A DNA stretch of 64,000 nt from Rhodospirillaceae bacterium bin65 (GTDB lineage: Bacteria; Pseudomonadota; Alphaproteobacteria; Bin65). Positions 38,627 to 47,436 of this stretch are shown one piece after another; within the stretch, counting starts at the first letter, position 1, and each line of letters opens with the position of its first letter. The notes below the pieces were generated by a model. That model was not told the DNA's origin. It saw only the letters and a program-made list of their open reading frames with translations, and ran no database searches. The position numbers and the translations under genes were made by a program. Location of the stretch: positions 248,001 through 312,000 of the forward strand of contig MPMX01000001.1 of the NCBI GenBank assembly GCA_002238725.1. Direction: 5' to 3'.

Positions 38627-38905
38627 CGGCGGCCGCAAACACCGGTCTGTGGCGGCAATGCGGATCGGCCCGATTGTCCGTCCGTTCAGAATTCGAACCG
38701 TGGCCAGACGGTATCGGTCAATCGCGCCCGGTCTCGGCGATCGAAAGCGCGGCGCATAAGCGAGCCCGCCGAACTGCGAAAAAGGTTCGAAGAAGGGCAG
38801 GTTCGAGACATGCAAGTTGCCTTTGGCAGCGGTTCTCGGCAATCGATAAAGTTCGGGTGAAAAACATCGTCGAATGTTCACGGAACATCTGCGGTAGATT
38901 ACAGG

Positions 38906-39085
38906 ATGACCGAGCAGATTCTCGACTATGTGACCTTGGCCGGAATTGCCGGGATTCTACTGTTACTGTGGAATTTGCATTGGGACATGGCCGCGGTGCG
39001 GGAGAGGTTGGCCCGGCTCGAAGGAACGGTTGAAACCCTGCGTGCGAGCTTACTGGACGGCCTGTACCGAAAGTCTGCGGATTAG
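38906..39085 (+). CDS. Small single-pass membrane protein with coiled coil
   Basis: A 59-residue ORF, ATG 38906 to TAG 39085. It has an N-terminal hydrophobic helix (VTLAGIAGILLLLW) and then an amphipathic helix with heptad character (MAAVRERLARLEGTVETL). No family was recognised. It is supported as a gene by its membrane-helix/coiled-coil architecture and by the strong terminator just 22 bp past its stop. Its promoter would lie in the 279-bp gap after the MoxR operon. Confidence 0.6.
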   Translation: MTEQILDYVTLAGIAGILLLLWNLHWDMAAVRERLARLEGTVETLRASLLDGLYRKSAD

Positions 39086-39107
39086 CACGGTTTCGGGCCG
39101 CACCTCG

Positions 39108-39135
39108 AAAAAACCCCGGCTTCGGCCGGGTTTTT
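39108..39135 (+). terminator. Rho-independent terminator
   Basis: The stem CCCGGC / GCCGGG (39115-39120 and 39125-39130) with a TTCG loop is followed by TTTTT (39131-39135) and preceded by an A-run. This is the clearest intrinsic terminator in the window, ending the small membrane-protein transcript; the A-run makes it partly usable from the other strand too. Confidence 0.85.
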
Positions 39136-39272
39136 CGTGCCCGACCCGTCGCGCTTCCTACGGACGGGCAGTTCGGAACGAATTTGCGTCACAGGCCCAT
39201 GCGGCGCATTTGGCGCTGGCGGGCGGACGGTAGCCGACTATCCTGCGGCGGTTTCGGCCTCCGGAAACCGCC

Positions 39273-40265
39273 ATGACCGTCCTGATCACCGGTGTTGCCG
39301 GATTTATCGGCATGAGTTGCGCCGCCGCCCTGCTCGACCGGGGCGAAGAGGTCGTCGGGATCGATAACCTGAACGATTACTACGACCCCGAACTCAAGAA
39401 GAACCGGCTGGCCCGGCTGGCGGAAAATCGCCGGTTCCGGTTCGAAAAGATCGATGTCGCCGACCCGGACGGCGTCGCGCAGGTCGTCAACGCGCTGCCG
39501 GACGGCGCCAGGATCCTGCATCTCGCGGCGCAGGCCGGCGTCCGCTACTCGCTGGAAAATCCCGGCGCCTATCTGGAAACGAATGTCCGGGGGCAGCTTT
39601 CGATCCTGGAGGCGGTGCGCCATCACGGCGGCATCCGGCATCTGACCTATGCCAGTTCTTCCTCGGTCTACGGCGGCAACACGAAAATGCCTTTCGCGGT
39701 CGAGGACCGGGTCGACCGGCCGATTTCGCTCTATGCCGCGACCAAGCGTTCGGCCGAGATGATGAGCTGGTGCTACGCCCATCTCTACGGCCTGCCGCAG
39801 ACCGGGTTGCGCTATTTCACCGTGTACGGGCCGTGGGGCCGGCCCGACATGTCCGCCTTCCTGTTCACCGAGGCGATCCTGAAGGGCGAGCCGATAAATG
39901 TCTTCAACCACGGCGACATGCGGCGCGACTTTACCTTCATCGACGATATCGTCGCCGGGACGCTGGCGGCGCTGGACCGGACGCCCGGGACAGAAGGGCC
40001 GGCGGACGGCGGAGAACCGCCGCATCGGCTCTACAATCTGGGCAACAACCGGCCGGAACACCTGATGGACTTCATCCGGGCGATCGAGCAGGCCTGCGGC
40101 CGCAAGGCGACCCTTGAGATGAAGCCCATGCAGCCCGGCGACGTGAAGGAAACCTGTGCCGATATCGACGCCAGCGTCCGCGACCTCGGTTTCAGCCCGA
40201 AAACGACGATCGCCGAAGGCGTGCCGCGCTTCGTTGCCTGGTTCCGGGAATATCACCGTCTCTAA
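39273..40265 (+). CDS. NAD-dependent nucleotide-sugar epimerase, UDP-glucuronate 4-epimerase type
   Basis: This 330-residue extended short-chain dehydrogenase has the NAD motif TGVAGFIG at residues 5-12. VGIDNLNDYYDPELKKNRLA is typical of UDP-glucuronate 4-epimerases. The catalytic residues are Ser/Thr in YASSSSVYGGN and the YxxxK of SLYAATKRSAE. YFTVYGPWGRPDMS follows. It probably interconverts UDP-glucuronate and UDP-galacturonate for surface polysaccharide. It stands alone between a terminator and the AT-rich gene. Confidence 0.9.
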   Translation: MTVLITGVAGFIGMSCAAALLDRGEEVVGIDNLNDYYDPELKKNRLARLAENRRFRFEKIDVADPDGVAQVVNALPDGARILHLAAQAGVRYSLENPGAYLETNVRGQLSILEAVRHHGGIRHLTYASSSSVYGGNTKMPFAVEDRVDRPISLYAATKRSAEMMSWCYAHLYGLPQTGLRYFTVYGPWGRPDMSAFLFTEAILKGEPINVFNHGDMRRDFTFIDDIVAGTLAALDRTPGTEGPADGGEPPHRLYNLGNNRPEHLMDFIRAIEQACGRKATLEMKPMQPGDVKETCADIDASVRDLGFSPKTTIAEGVPRFVAWFREYHRL

Positions 40266-40400
40266 CAATCGTGTGGCAGCAAAGGCATCTGGGTGGGTTT
40301 GGTGTTCCTTTATTCGCAAATCGCGATAACCTATTATCCATTAGTCGGCCACGCCTTCCGTCTCGCAAGCTAGATCCAAGAATAGAGGATAAGAAAACTC

Positions 40401-41180
40401 GTGACAGAACAGAAAAAAAAGAACGAACTTTTTTGGCTAAAGAAATTTCGGGATAGAGCGAAATTTGAATTTGATATCGTAAATTCTAATCAAGAGAATC
40501 CCGATTTTCTTATTCATTATGATAGCCGAATTATTGGTGTTGAAATAACAGAGCTTTCAATTGACCAGCAAGCTAATATGCAGCATGACGCGCCAGAACT
40601 TAGAAACCACAATAAAGGTTCAAAACTTCGTGAATTGGAGAGTATAAAGCACCAAATTGTGGCGTATTCTCAAGAACGATATTTTGAGAAAGGACACAAT
40701 CCGGTCAACGCAACATTCCTGTTCGAGAACTCAGAAAAAATGTTGACCAAGGTCAATCGACGGGAACTAGGTCAGCATGTAGCTGACGCTCTCGGTCAGC
40801 TACAATTGGCAAATTTGGAGAGTTGTCGACTTGACCGGAAAACTGATCCGGCAATTCCGCGACCCATATTTGCCATCCATGTCCGTGAACTGCCGGAACA
40901 TTTAGAACCTCGCTGGACATTCACCAATGCGGGGTGGTCACGGAGGCTTCAACCTGACGACGTAAGGATTGTTCTCAATCAAAAGAACATGCGAATTGAT
41001 GAATATCGATTGAAAGCGAAAGAGAACTGGCTCTTGATCGTTGCAGATGGATTTCATCCGTCCGGAAGGTTCAAACCACCGGAGAATAATCACAAGAGTT
41101 GGCCGGAGAGTAAATTCGAACGGACATATTTCTTGTGCGAGCCTGATCGAGTCTTATTTCGGCTTCCGGAAAACAGATAA
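40401..41180 (+). CDS. AT-rich hypothetical protein with a PD-(D/E)xK-like motif
   Basis: This 259-residue protein of unknown function starts at GTG 40401. Base composition and codon use (many A/T third positions, poly-Lys start MTEQKKKNE) are sharply unlike all neighbours, indicating recent transfer. Near residues 32-51, NPDFLIHYDSRIIGVEITEL resembles the PD...(D/E)xK/T nuclease core with ExT in place of ExK. A helix with KHQIVAYSQERYF follows. A nuclease or restriction-like role is a guess. No methylase, toxin or integrase lies beside it. Its stop TAA overlaps an ATG at 41180 in frame with pepF. Confidence 0.65.
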   Translation: MTEQKKKNELFWLKKFRDRAKFEFDIVNSNQENPDFLIHYDSRIIGVEITELSIDQQANMQHDAPELRNHNKGSKLRELESIKHQIVAYSQERYFEKGHNPVNATFLFENSEKMLTKVNRRELGQHVADALGQLQLANLESCRLDRKTDPAIPRPIFAIHVRELPEHLEPRWTFTNAGWSRRLQPDDVRIVLNQKNMRIDEYRLKAKENWLLIVADGFHPSGRFKPPENNHKSWPESKFERTYFLCEPDRVLFRLPENR

Positions 41181-41209
41181 TGCATCGAGACTTATTGGAT
41201 AGTTGGGCG

Positions 41210-43015
41210 ATGTCGGCCTGCGACGTCGACGGGGTAAAGGGCGGCGCAGCGGCTGGCGACACCCTCCCGGTCTGGAACCTCGACGATCTCTACCGGTCGC
41301 CGGACGACCCGGCGCTTCGCAAGGATCTGGAAGGGGTCGCGATAGACGCGGCCCGCTTCGCCGAACGCTGGGCCGGGAAGATTGCCGATCTGGCGGGTAA
41401 CCGGCTGGCCGACGCCATCGAGGCCTATGAGCGGATCGACGAGCGGATGGGCCGCCTGTCGAGCTACGCCCAGCTTCTTCACGCCGGCGACCAGACCGAT
41501 CCGCAGATCGGCCGCTTCTACCAGACGGTCACCGAGAAACTGAACGACACCTCGGCCCGGCTGGTGTTCTTCGCCCTGGAGATCAACCGGATCGAAGACG
41601 AAAGGCTGGAGGCGCTCTACAAGAAGAGCGCCCGGCTGAGGCAGTGGCAGCCCTGGCTGCGCGATATCCGCACCTTCCGCAACCATCAGCTGTCCGACGA
41701 TCTGGAACGCCTGCTGCACGACAAGCAGGTGGCGGGGCGCAGCGCCTGGAACCGCCTGTTCGACGAAACGATTGCGGCTCTCCGGTTTCCGATCGACGGC
41801 GAAGATCTGACCGAAGCCGAAGCGCTGCACCGGCTCAGCAGCCCGGACCGCAGCGTGCGCGAAGCCGCCGGCCGCGCACTCGCCGCGGTGTTCAGTGACA
41901 ATATCAGGCTGTTCGGCCACATCGCCAACACGCTGGCGAAGGACAAGGAGATCGAAGACCGCTGGCGGCGGTACGACCGGCCCGTCTCGGCCCGCAACCG
42001 CGCCAACCATATCGAGGACGAGGTTGTCGATGCCCTGGCCGAAGCGGTCCGGGCGGCCTATCCACGGCTCTCCCACCGCTATTACGCGATGAAGGCCGGA
42101 TGGCTCGGCCTCGACAGGCTGAAATACTGGGACCGCAACGCGCCCCTGCCGGATGTCGAGGAGCCGCCGATCGGCTGGCAGGATGCCGAAACCGCGGTGC
42201 TGTCGGCCTATCGCGCCTTCTCGCCGGAGCTGGCCGATATCGGCCGGCGCTTCTTCGCCGGGCGCTGGATCGATGCGCCGGTCCGGCCCGGCAAGGCATC
42301 GGGCGCCTTCTCGCACCCGTGCGTGCCGTCGGTCCATCCCTACATCCTGATGAACTTCCAAGGGAAGGTGCGGGACGTGATGACCCTGGCGCACGAGCTG
42401 GGCCATGGCGTGCATCAGGTTCTGGCCGGCGGCCGGGGCCATCTGCGCTCCAGGACGCCGCTCACCCTGGCGGAGACGGCCTCGGTGTTCGGCGAGATGC
42501 TGACCTTCCGCGCCCTGCTGGACGCCGAGACCGATCCGGCGCGGCGGCGGGCGCTGCTGGCCGGCAAGGTCGAAGACATGCTGAACACGGTGGCGCGCCA
42601 GATTTCCTTCTACGAATTCGAGCGCCGGCTGCACGACCGGCGCCGGGAAGGCGAACTGTTGCCGGAGCAGATCGGCGCAATCTGGATGGACATTTCGCGC
42701 GAAAGCCTGGGGCCGGCCTTCGACCTTGACGACGATTACGCGGCGTTCTGGTGCTACGTCCCGCACTTCATCCACGTGCCGTTCTATGTCTACGCCTATG
42801 CCTTCGGCGATTGCCTGGTGAACGCGCTCTACGCCGTCTACCGGGAGCGGCCGGACGGGTTTGCCGACAAGTATCTCGACCTGCTGCGCGCCGGCGGCAC
42901 GCTGCGCCATCGCGAGCTGCTCGCGCCGTTCGGCCTGGACGCCCGCGATCCCAGCTTCTGGGACCGCGGCCTGTCGGTGATCGAAGGCTTCATCGACGAA
43001 CTGGAAACGGCTTGA
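41210..43015 (+). CDS. pepF: M3-family oligoendopeptidase F
   Basis: This roughly 601-residue zinc metallopeptidase of the M3B group cleaves oligopeptides in the cytoplasm. The zinc motif HELGH is at residues 395-399 (LAHELGHGVHQVL), with the downstream Glu in LAETASVFGEML. The N-terminal helical lobe begins LPVWNLDDLYRSPDDP, the typical family start. ATG 41210 fits the family; an in-frame ATG at 41180 overlaps the stop of the AT-rich gene (TAATG) and would add ten residues read from foreign sequence. It is intact and of usual length. Confidence 0.94.
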   Translation: MSACDVDGVKGGAAAGDTLPVWNLDDLYRSPDDPALRKDLEGVAIDAARFAERWAGKIADLAGNRLADAIEAYERIDERMGRLSSYAQLLHAGDQTDPQIGRFYQTVTEKLNDTSARLVFFALEINRIEDERLEALYKKSARLRQWQPWLRDIRTFRNHQLSDDLERLLHDKQVAGRSAWNRLFDETIAALRFPIDGEDLTEAEALHRLSSPDRSVREAAGRALAAVFSDNIRLFGHIANTLAKDKEIEDRWRRYDRPVSARNRANHIEDEVVDALAEAVRAAYPRLSHRYYAMKAGWLGLDRLKYWDRNAPLPDVEEPPIGWQDAETAVLSAYRAFSPELADIGRRFFAGRWIDAPVRPGKASGAFSHPCVPSVHPYILMNFQGKVRDVMTLAHELGHGVHQVLAGGRGHLRSRTPLTLAETASVFGEMLTFRALLDAETDPARRRALLAGKVEDMLNTVARQISFYEFERRLHDRRREGELLPEQIGAIWMDISRESLGPAFDLDDDYAAFWCYVPHFIHVPFYVYAYAFGDCLVNALYAVYRERPDGFADKYLDLLRAGGTLRHRELLAPFGLDARDPSFWDRGLSVIEGFIDELETA

Positions 43016-43139
43016 CGCATATCCCGGACGGCTATTGCGGACCCGATCGCCATCCGCAAGATCCCGTGCGCCGGTACCGCCAGGCGCACCGGCAAGTCAC
43101 GGGGGTTGCCGCATCGGCGCCGCCCCCCATTTTTTCAGC

Positions 43140-44549
43140 ATGAGCGAAACCGGCAATCTGGGCGGGCGGGTCCGCCGCTATGTCACGGCGGGGGGCGGCG
43201 GCGCGGGGGGGGGGGGCCCCGCGGGGGGGGGGGGGCGCGTCGGCGGCTATGTCACGGCGGGCCGCGCCGTCGGCGGGCTGGCCGCCCGCGTGGCCGGCGA
43301 GCGCTATCTCGGCGTCCGGGTCGACCGCGAACGCCACGCCGCCGAGTTGCGTGCGGCGCTGGGCGGACTCAAGGGGCCGCTGATGAAGGTGGCGCAGCTC
43401 CTGTCGACGGTGCCGGACGCGCTGCCGCGCGAATACGCCCGCGAACTCGCCCAGCTGCAAAGCGATGCGCCGGCGATGGGCTGGCCCTTTGTGCGCCGGC
43501 GCATGGCGACCGAACTGGGGCCGGACTGGCAGCACCGGTTCGGCAATTTCGAGCGCAGAGCCGCGGCCGCCGCATCCCTCGGCCAGGTCCACCGGGCGAC
43601 CCTGGAAGACGGCACCGCCGTCGCCTGCAAGCTGCAATATCCGGACATGGCCTCCGTCGTCGCCGCCGACCTGCGGCAGCTGAGGGTGATCTTCGGCCTC
43701 TACGCCCGCTACGACCAGGCGATCGACACCGGCAACATCCACAAGGAACTCTCGGCCCGCCTGCTCGAGGAACTCGATTACGAGCGCGAGGCCGCGCATA
43801 TGGCGCTCTACCGCCACATGCTGCAGGACGAGCCGGCCATCCATGTCCCGCCGGTCGTGCCGGAACTGTCGACCCGCCGCCTGCTGACCATGGGCTGGCT
43901 CGACGGGCAGAAGCTGACCGCGTTCGAGGATGCGCCGGTCGAAACCCGCAACGCGCTGGCGCGCACCATGTTCCGCGCCTGGTATGTGCCGTTCTACGAT
44001 TACGGCGTGATCCACGGCGACCCGCATCTCGGCAACTACGCGGCGCGGGACGACAATTCGATCAACCTGCTGGACTTCGGCTGCATCCGGGTTTTCTCGC
44101 CCGCCTTCGTCAAAGGCGTGATCGACCTCTACAACGCGCTCAAAGACGACGACGAAGACCTGGCGGTCCACGCCTACGAGACCTGGGGCTTCGCCGGGCT
44201 GGACCGCGAGACGATCGACATTCTGAATATCTGGGCGCGCTTCCTCTACGAGCCGCTGATGGAGGACAAGGTGCAGTCGATCCAGGAAGACAACAGCGTG
44301 CAATACGGCGCGCGTACGGTCGGCAAGGTGCACGAGGAGCTGAAACGGGTCGGCGGGGTCAAGCCGCCGCGCGAATTCGTCCTGATGGACCGCGCCGCCA
44401 TCGGCCTCGGCTCGGTCTTCATGCGGCTGCGCGCCGAAGTGAACTGGCACCGCCTGTTCCACGGCATGATCGACGATTTCGACGTCGATACGCTGGCCGC
44501 ACGCCAGGCGGAAGCGCTGGACCGCGCGGGTGTCCCGGCGGCAGCGTAG
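43140..44549 (+). CDS. ABC1/UbiB-family atypical kinase with an internal glycine-rich duplication
   Basis: This 469-residue UbiB/AarF-like protein is linked in relatives to ubiquinone synthesis. The KxGQ-type region reads KGPLMKVAQLLST. ASLGQVHRATLEDG and VACKLQYPDM form the Ala-loop/Lys segment. HGDPHLGNY and NLLDFG are the catalytic and metal motifs. ATG 43140 is chosen. Residues 19-41 duplicate the YVTAG segment (14-18 and 37-41) through two tracts of 12 and 13 G at 43205-43216 and 43223-43235, an insertion just after the N-terminal GGRVRRYVTAG. A COQ9 gene lies 0.7 kb downstream. Confidence 0.9.
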   Translation: MSETGNLGGRVRRYVTAGGGGAGGGGPAGGGGRVGGYVTAGRAVGGLAARVAGERYLGVRVDRERHAAELRAALGGLKGPLMKVAQLLSTVPDALPREYARELAQLQSDAPAMGWPFVRRRMATELGPDWQHRFGNFERRAAAAASLGQVHRATLEDGTAVACKLQYPDMASVVAADLRQLRVIFGLYARYDQAIDTGNIHKELSARLLEELDYEREAAHMALYRHMLQDEPAIHVPPVVPELSTRRLLTMGWLDGQKLTAFEDAPVETRNALARTMFRAWYVPFYDYGVIHGDPHLGNYAARDDNSINLLDFGCIRVFSPAFVKGVIDLYNALKDDDEDLAVHAYETWGFAGLDRETIDILNIWARFLYEPLMEDKVQSIQEDNSVQYGARTVGKVHEELKRVGGVKPPREFVLMDRAAIGLGSVFMRLRAEVNWHRLFHGMIDDFDVDTLAARQAEALDRAGVPAAA

Positions 44550-44587
44550 CGGCCGGAGCGAGGCGCCGCCCACCCTTCGATACACCC

Positions 44588-44705
44588 ACCCTTCGATACG
44601 CCACGGATTGCATCCGGGCTATTCAGGGTGAGGGTGAGAAATGTCAGGATCGACATAACCCAAAATCCCTCATCCCGAGTAGGCGCGAAGCGCCGTATCG
44701 AGGGG
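44588..44705. repeat. Paired inverted copies of a 39-nt hairpin repeat
   Basis: The right arm (44667-44705) starts CCCTCATCCCGAGTAGGCGC, has the internal stem GGCG/CGCC and ends GTATCGAGGGG. The left arm (44588-44634) is a diverged copy on the other strand (CACCCTTCGATACG...CTATTCAGGGTGAGGG). The same 39-nt unit recurs at 62417-62455 in reverse. It resembles REP/BIME-type intergenic repeats. It lies in the gap between the UbiB-like gene and rpsU, past both stops. Confidence 0.8.
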
Positions 44706-44834
44706 TCTGCCCCGCGCCGGTCGAAATGACGGGCGGGTGTAGCACTGCGCGGAACAGCCGGGCGCGGCCGAACTGTCGTCCGGGGCGTCGGTCGATTGTA
44801 TCGGAAGAACCGGGCCGCCAGGGGCCCCGGCGGA

Positions 44835-45041
44835 TCAGAAGCCTTCGCGCTCCATGCGCTTGCGCGCCAGCTTGCGGGCGCGGCGCACCGCTTCGGCCTT
44901 TTCGCGGGCCTTGCGTTCGGAGGGCTTCTCATAGCTGCGGCGCAGCTTCATTTCGCGGAACACGCCCTCGCGCTGCATCTTCTTCTTCAGCGCCTTCAGG
45001 GCCTGATCGACATTGTTGTCTCGGACTACGACCTGAACGAT
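44835..45041 (-). CDS. rpsU: 30S ribosomal protein S21, start codon apparently ATC
   Basis: This 68-residue S21 matches alphaproteobacterial forms throughout: [20 protein letters not shown], then [20 protein letters not shown] and a basic C-terminus ending KRMEREGF. The expected first codon, where relatives have ATG or GTG, reads ATC (45039-45041). No in-frame ATG, GTG or TTG exists for at least 21 codons upstream. AAGGAG sits 9 bases upstream of the ATC, correct for ribosome binding. Initiation at ATC, or a base error, are the two readings. It is convergent with the UbiB-like gene and divergent from COQ9. Confidence 0.88.
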   Translation of the reverse strand: MVQVVVRDNNVDQALKALKKKMQREGVFREMKLRRSYEKPSERKAREKAEAVRRARKLARKRMEREGF

Positions 45042-45224
45042 GGTCAGGGTCTCCTTCGGTTCATCTTGTGCTTCGCGTATGCGAAGAGACGCCCGCCCGG
45101 ACGGACGGGGCGCCTGCGCAATCGGATGCTATCTATCACATGCCGCCCGAAATGCAAAAGGCGGTGACAATTTGACTGCCGGTTCCTAGGTTACCGGGAC
45201 AGGCCCCGCAGGGGACGCAACCGA

Positions 45225-45905
45225 ATGAACGACGAAACACCGGAAACGGGGCGGTTCGAGGCGGAGCGCCGGGCGCTGCTCGACGCACTGCTCGACCATG
45301 TGCCGTTCGACGGCTGGACCGGAACGGCGATGGCGGCGGCGGCGGAACAGGCCGGCCTCGATGCCGAGTTCCCCCATCGCGCCTTCCCGCGCGGCGCCGT
45401 CGACGCGATCGAGTATTTCAACCGGGTCGCCGACACGGACATGGCCGCCGCGCTGGCCGAAGAGGATCTCGAGGCCATGCGGGTGCGCGACCGGATCGCC
45501 CGGGCGGTCCGGGTGCGCCTGGAGCAGAATGCCGGCCATCGCGATGCGGTGCGCCGGGGGCTGACGGTACTGTCCTTTCCGCCCAACGGCCCGGTCGGGA
45601 TGCGCATCCTGTACCGGACGGTCGACGCGATCTGGCGCGCGGCCGGCGATTCCGCGACGGACTTCAATTTCTACACCAAGCGGGGCCTGCTCGCCGGCGT
45701 TTACAGCGCCACGGTCGTCTACTGGCTGAACGACGGTTCGGAGGACTTTTCCCGGACCTGGCGCTTCCTGGACCGGCGCATCGACGAAACGATGCAAATT
45801 CCTAAAGCCTTGCAACGCCTCAGGGAAACCGCCGAGCGCCTGCCCGACCCGCTCGGCCTGCGGAATTTCCTGAGACAGGCGCAGCCCGGTAATTTCCGGC
45901 GGTAG
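45225..45905 (+). CDS. COQ9-family protein
   Basis: This 226-residue protein matches the COQ9 family of ubiquinone-biosynthesis lipid-binding proteins. Characteristic segments are LTVLSFPPNGPVGMRILYRT, STATDFNFYTKRGLLAGVYS-like sequence and YWLNDGSEDFSRTWRFLDRR. It probably presents polyprenyl intermediates to COQ7-type hydroxylases. The rpsU-COQ9 divergent pair is common in alphaproteobacteria, and a UbiB-like gene is close by. It converges on the ABC permease with a 7-bp gap. Confidence 0.9.
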   Translation: MNDETPETGRFEAERRALLDALLDHVPFDGWTGTAMAAAAEQAGLDAEFPHRAFPRGAVDAIEYFNRVADTDMAAALAEEDLEAMRVRDRIARAVRVRLEQNAGHRDAVRRGLTVLSFPPNGPVGMRILYRTVDAIWRAAGDSATDFNFYTKRGLLAGVYSATVVYWLNDGSEDFSRTWRFLDRRIDETMQIPKALQRLRETAERLPDPLGLRNFLRQAQPGNFRR

Positions 45906-45912
45906 GGCGCAA

Positions 45913-47436
45913 TCAGGTTTTCGCGCCGGCGACGATGCGGTCGAGGATCAGGGCGCAGAACAGGATGGCGAAGCCGGCGAGGATGCCCTGCCCGACCGAG
46001 GCGTATTGCAGCGCTTCCAGCACATCCTCGCCGAGGCCCTTGGCCCCGATCAGGGAGGCCACGACCACCATCGCCAGGCTGAGCATGATGGTCTGGTTGA
46101 TGCCGGCGATGATCGAGGGCTTGGCGAGCGGCAGGTCGACCTTCGTGAGAAGGTAGAATTTCGAGGCGCCGTAAGCGACGGCGGCTTCGCGCACGGCCTC
46201 GGGCACGCCGCGCAGACCGAGCACGGTGAGCCGCACCACCGGCGTGCCGCCGAAGATCATCGTCGTGACGACGGCGGCCGGCTTGCCGGTGCCGAAGAAG
46301 GCGATCACCGGGATCATGAACACGAAGGCCGGCATGGTCTGCATGAAGTCCATGATCGGCCGGATCGCCGAATAGACCCGCGGCCGCCGGGCGCAATAGA
46401 CGCCGAGCGGGATGCCGATGGCGATGGAGATGCAGGCCGCGGTGCCGAGCAGCGCCAGCGTCGTCATCGCTTTGTCCCAGAAGCCCAGCACGCCCATGTA
46501 GGCGAGGAAGGCGCCGGACCAGACCGCAGCGCGCAGGCCGGCCGAAAGGCCGGTCAGCAGGATGATGAAGCTGGCCACGACGAGCCAGGGCGTCTCCACG
46601 AACACGACTTCGAGGAAATCCAGGATCACCCGGATGCCGAAGGCGATGGAGCCGAAGAAGGCGCTGCCGCCGGTCGTGACCGCCTCGAAAAAAGCCTTTA
46701 CCGCCTCGCTCGATTCGCTGTGGAAGATGTCGTCGGTCGGGAAGCCGGCGAGGATCTTGAACTCGCCGGGGAAGGCATAGTGCAGGATTGAGGCCGCCAC
46801 GATAACAAGGCAGAAGACAATGCTGAGGAGCGTGCGGCGCAGCGTGACGCCGCTGGCCACTTTCCGGTTCGAAAGCCATTCGGAAAAGCGCTTCTCCAGC
46901 GCCCGGTTCGCCCAGAATCCCTCGGCCGCCTTGAACAGCACAAGCATCGCAACGCCGGAAAGGACAACCCAGATCGCCCCCTGTTCGATCTCCAGCGCTT
47001 CCTGCCGGATGCCGTCGATGGCGGCTTCGAGCGACCTCACCGTGCGCTCGAACACCTCCACATTGTCGGCGTTGGCGGCGCGCGCCGCTTCGAGCTGTTT
47101 CTTGCGGAAAGCTATTGTGGCCTCGATCTGGGCAACCCGGGCGTAGGCGTCGGTCGCCAGGTTGCCGAACAGGCCGCGCGCCATCTGGATGTAGGCGAAG
47201 GTCTCGACCAGCAGGAACGGCAGGGCCGCGCTCCACAGGCCGCGCGCGCCGTACCAGACCGGACCCAGCAACGCGGCCCAGGGATGGAAAATCCAGACGA
47301 ATTTGGAAGAGCCGCCGATCCGCTCGAAGGTTTCGCGGTAGTAGACGCCGTCGGTTCCGGTGAATTCGTCGACGAGCGGGCCGATCTGGTCCGTCCGGTC
47401 GCCGGCCGGAAGGGCTGACTCGAGCCCGGCGGTCAT
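45913..47436 (-). CDS. Glycine betaine/proline-type ABC transporter permease
   Basis: This 507-residue inner-membrane permease of the ProW/OpuAB group is longer than usual. An N-terminal extension of about 220 residues holds further hydrophobic stretches and a coiled segment (IEATIAFRKKQLEAARAANA). The permease core has the coupling EAA loop EAVREAAVAYGASKFYLLTK, then VDLPLAKPSIIAGINQTIML. Its ATG (47436) overlaps the stop of the ATPase gene by four bases. It is third in the substrate-binding protein-ATPase-permease operon. Confidence 0.9.
   Translation of the reverse strand: MTAGLESALPAGDRTDQIGPLVDEFTGTDGVYYRETFERIGGSSKFVWIFHPWAALLGPVWYGARGLWSAALPFLLVETFAYIQMARGLFGNLATDAYARVAQIEATIAFRKKQLEAARAANADNVEVFERTVRSLEAAIDGIRQEALEIEQGAIWVVLSGVAMLVLFKAAEGFWANRALEKRFSEWLSNRKVASGVTLRRTLLSIVFCLVIVAASILHYAFPGEFKILAGFPTDDIFHSESSEAVKAFFEAVTTGGSAFFGSIAFGIRVILDFLEVVFVETPWLVVASFIILLTGLSAGLRAAVWSGAFLAYMGVLGFWDKAMTTLALLGTAACISIAIGIPLGVYCARRPRVYSAIRPIMDFMQTMPAFVFMIPVIAFFGTGKPAAVVTTMIFGGTPVVRLTVLGLRGVPEAVREAAVAYGASKFYLLTKVDLPLAKPSIIAGINQTIMLSLAMVVVASLIGAKGLGEDVLEALQYASVGQGILAGFAILFCALILDRIVAGAKT

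Noticed and set aside
38680..38705. GGTTCGAAT-like T-arm motif on the minus strand
   Set aside because: The flanking bases cannot form a T stem and no acceptor or anticodon stem is found, so it is not a tRNA.
41180..41209. Upstream ATG for pepF overlapping the AT-rich gene stop
   Set aside because: The ten residues it adds are not like other oligoendopeptidase starts; kept only as an alternative.
44570..44720. Possible CRISPR or insertion-sequence remnant
   Set aside because: No regular spacing of identical repeats and no transposase; the structure matches paired REP-like hairpins.
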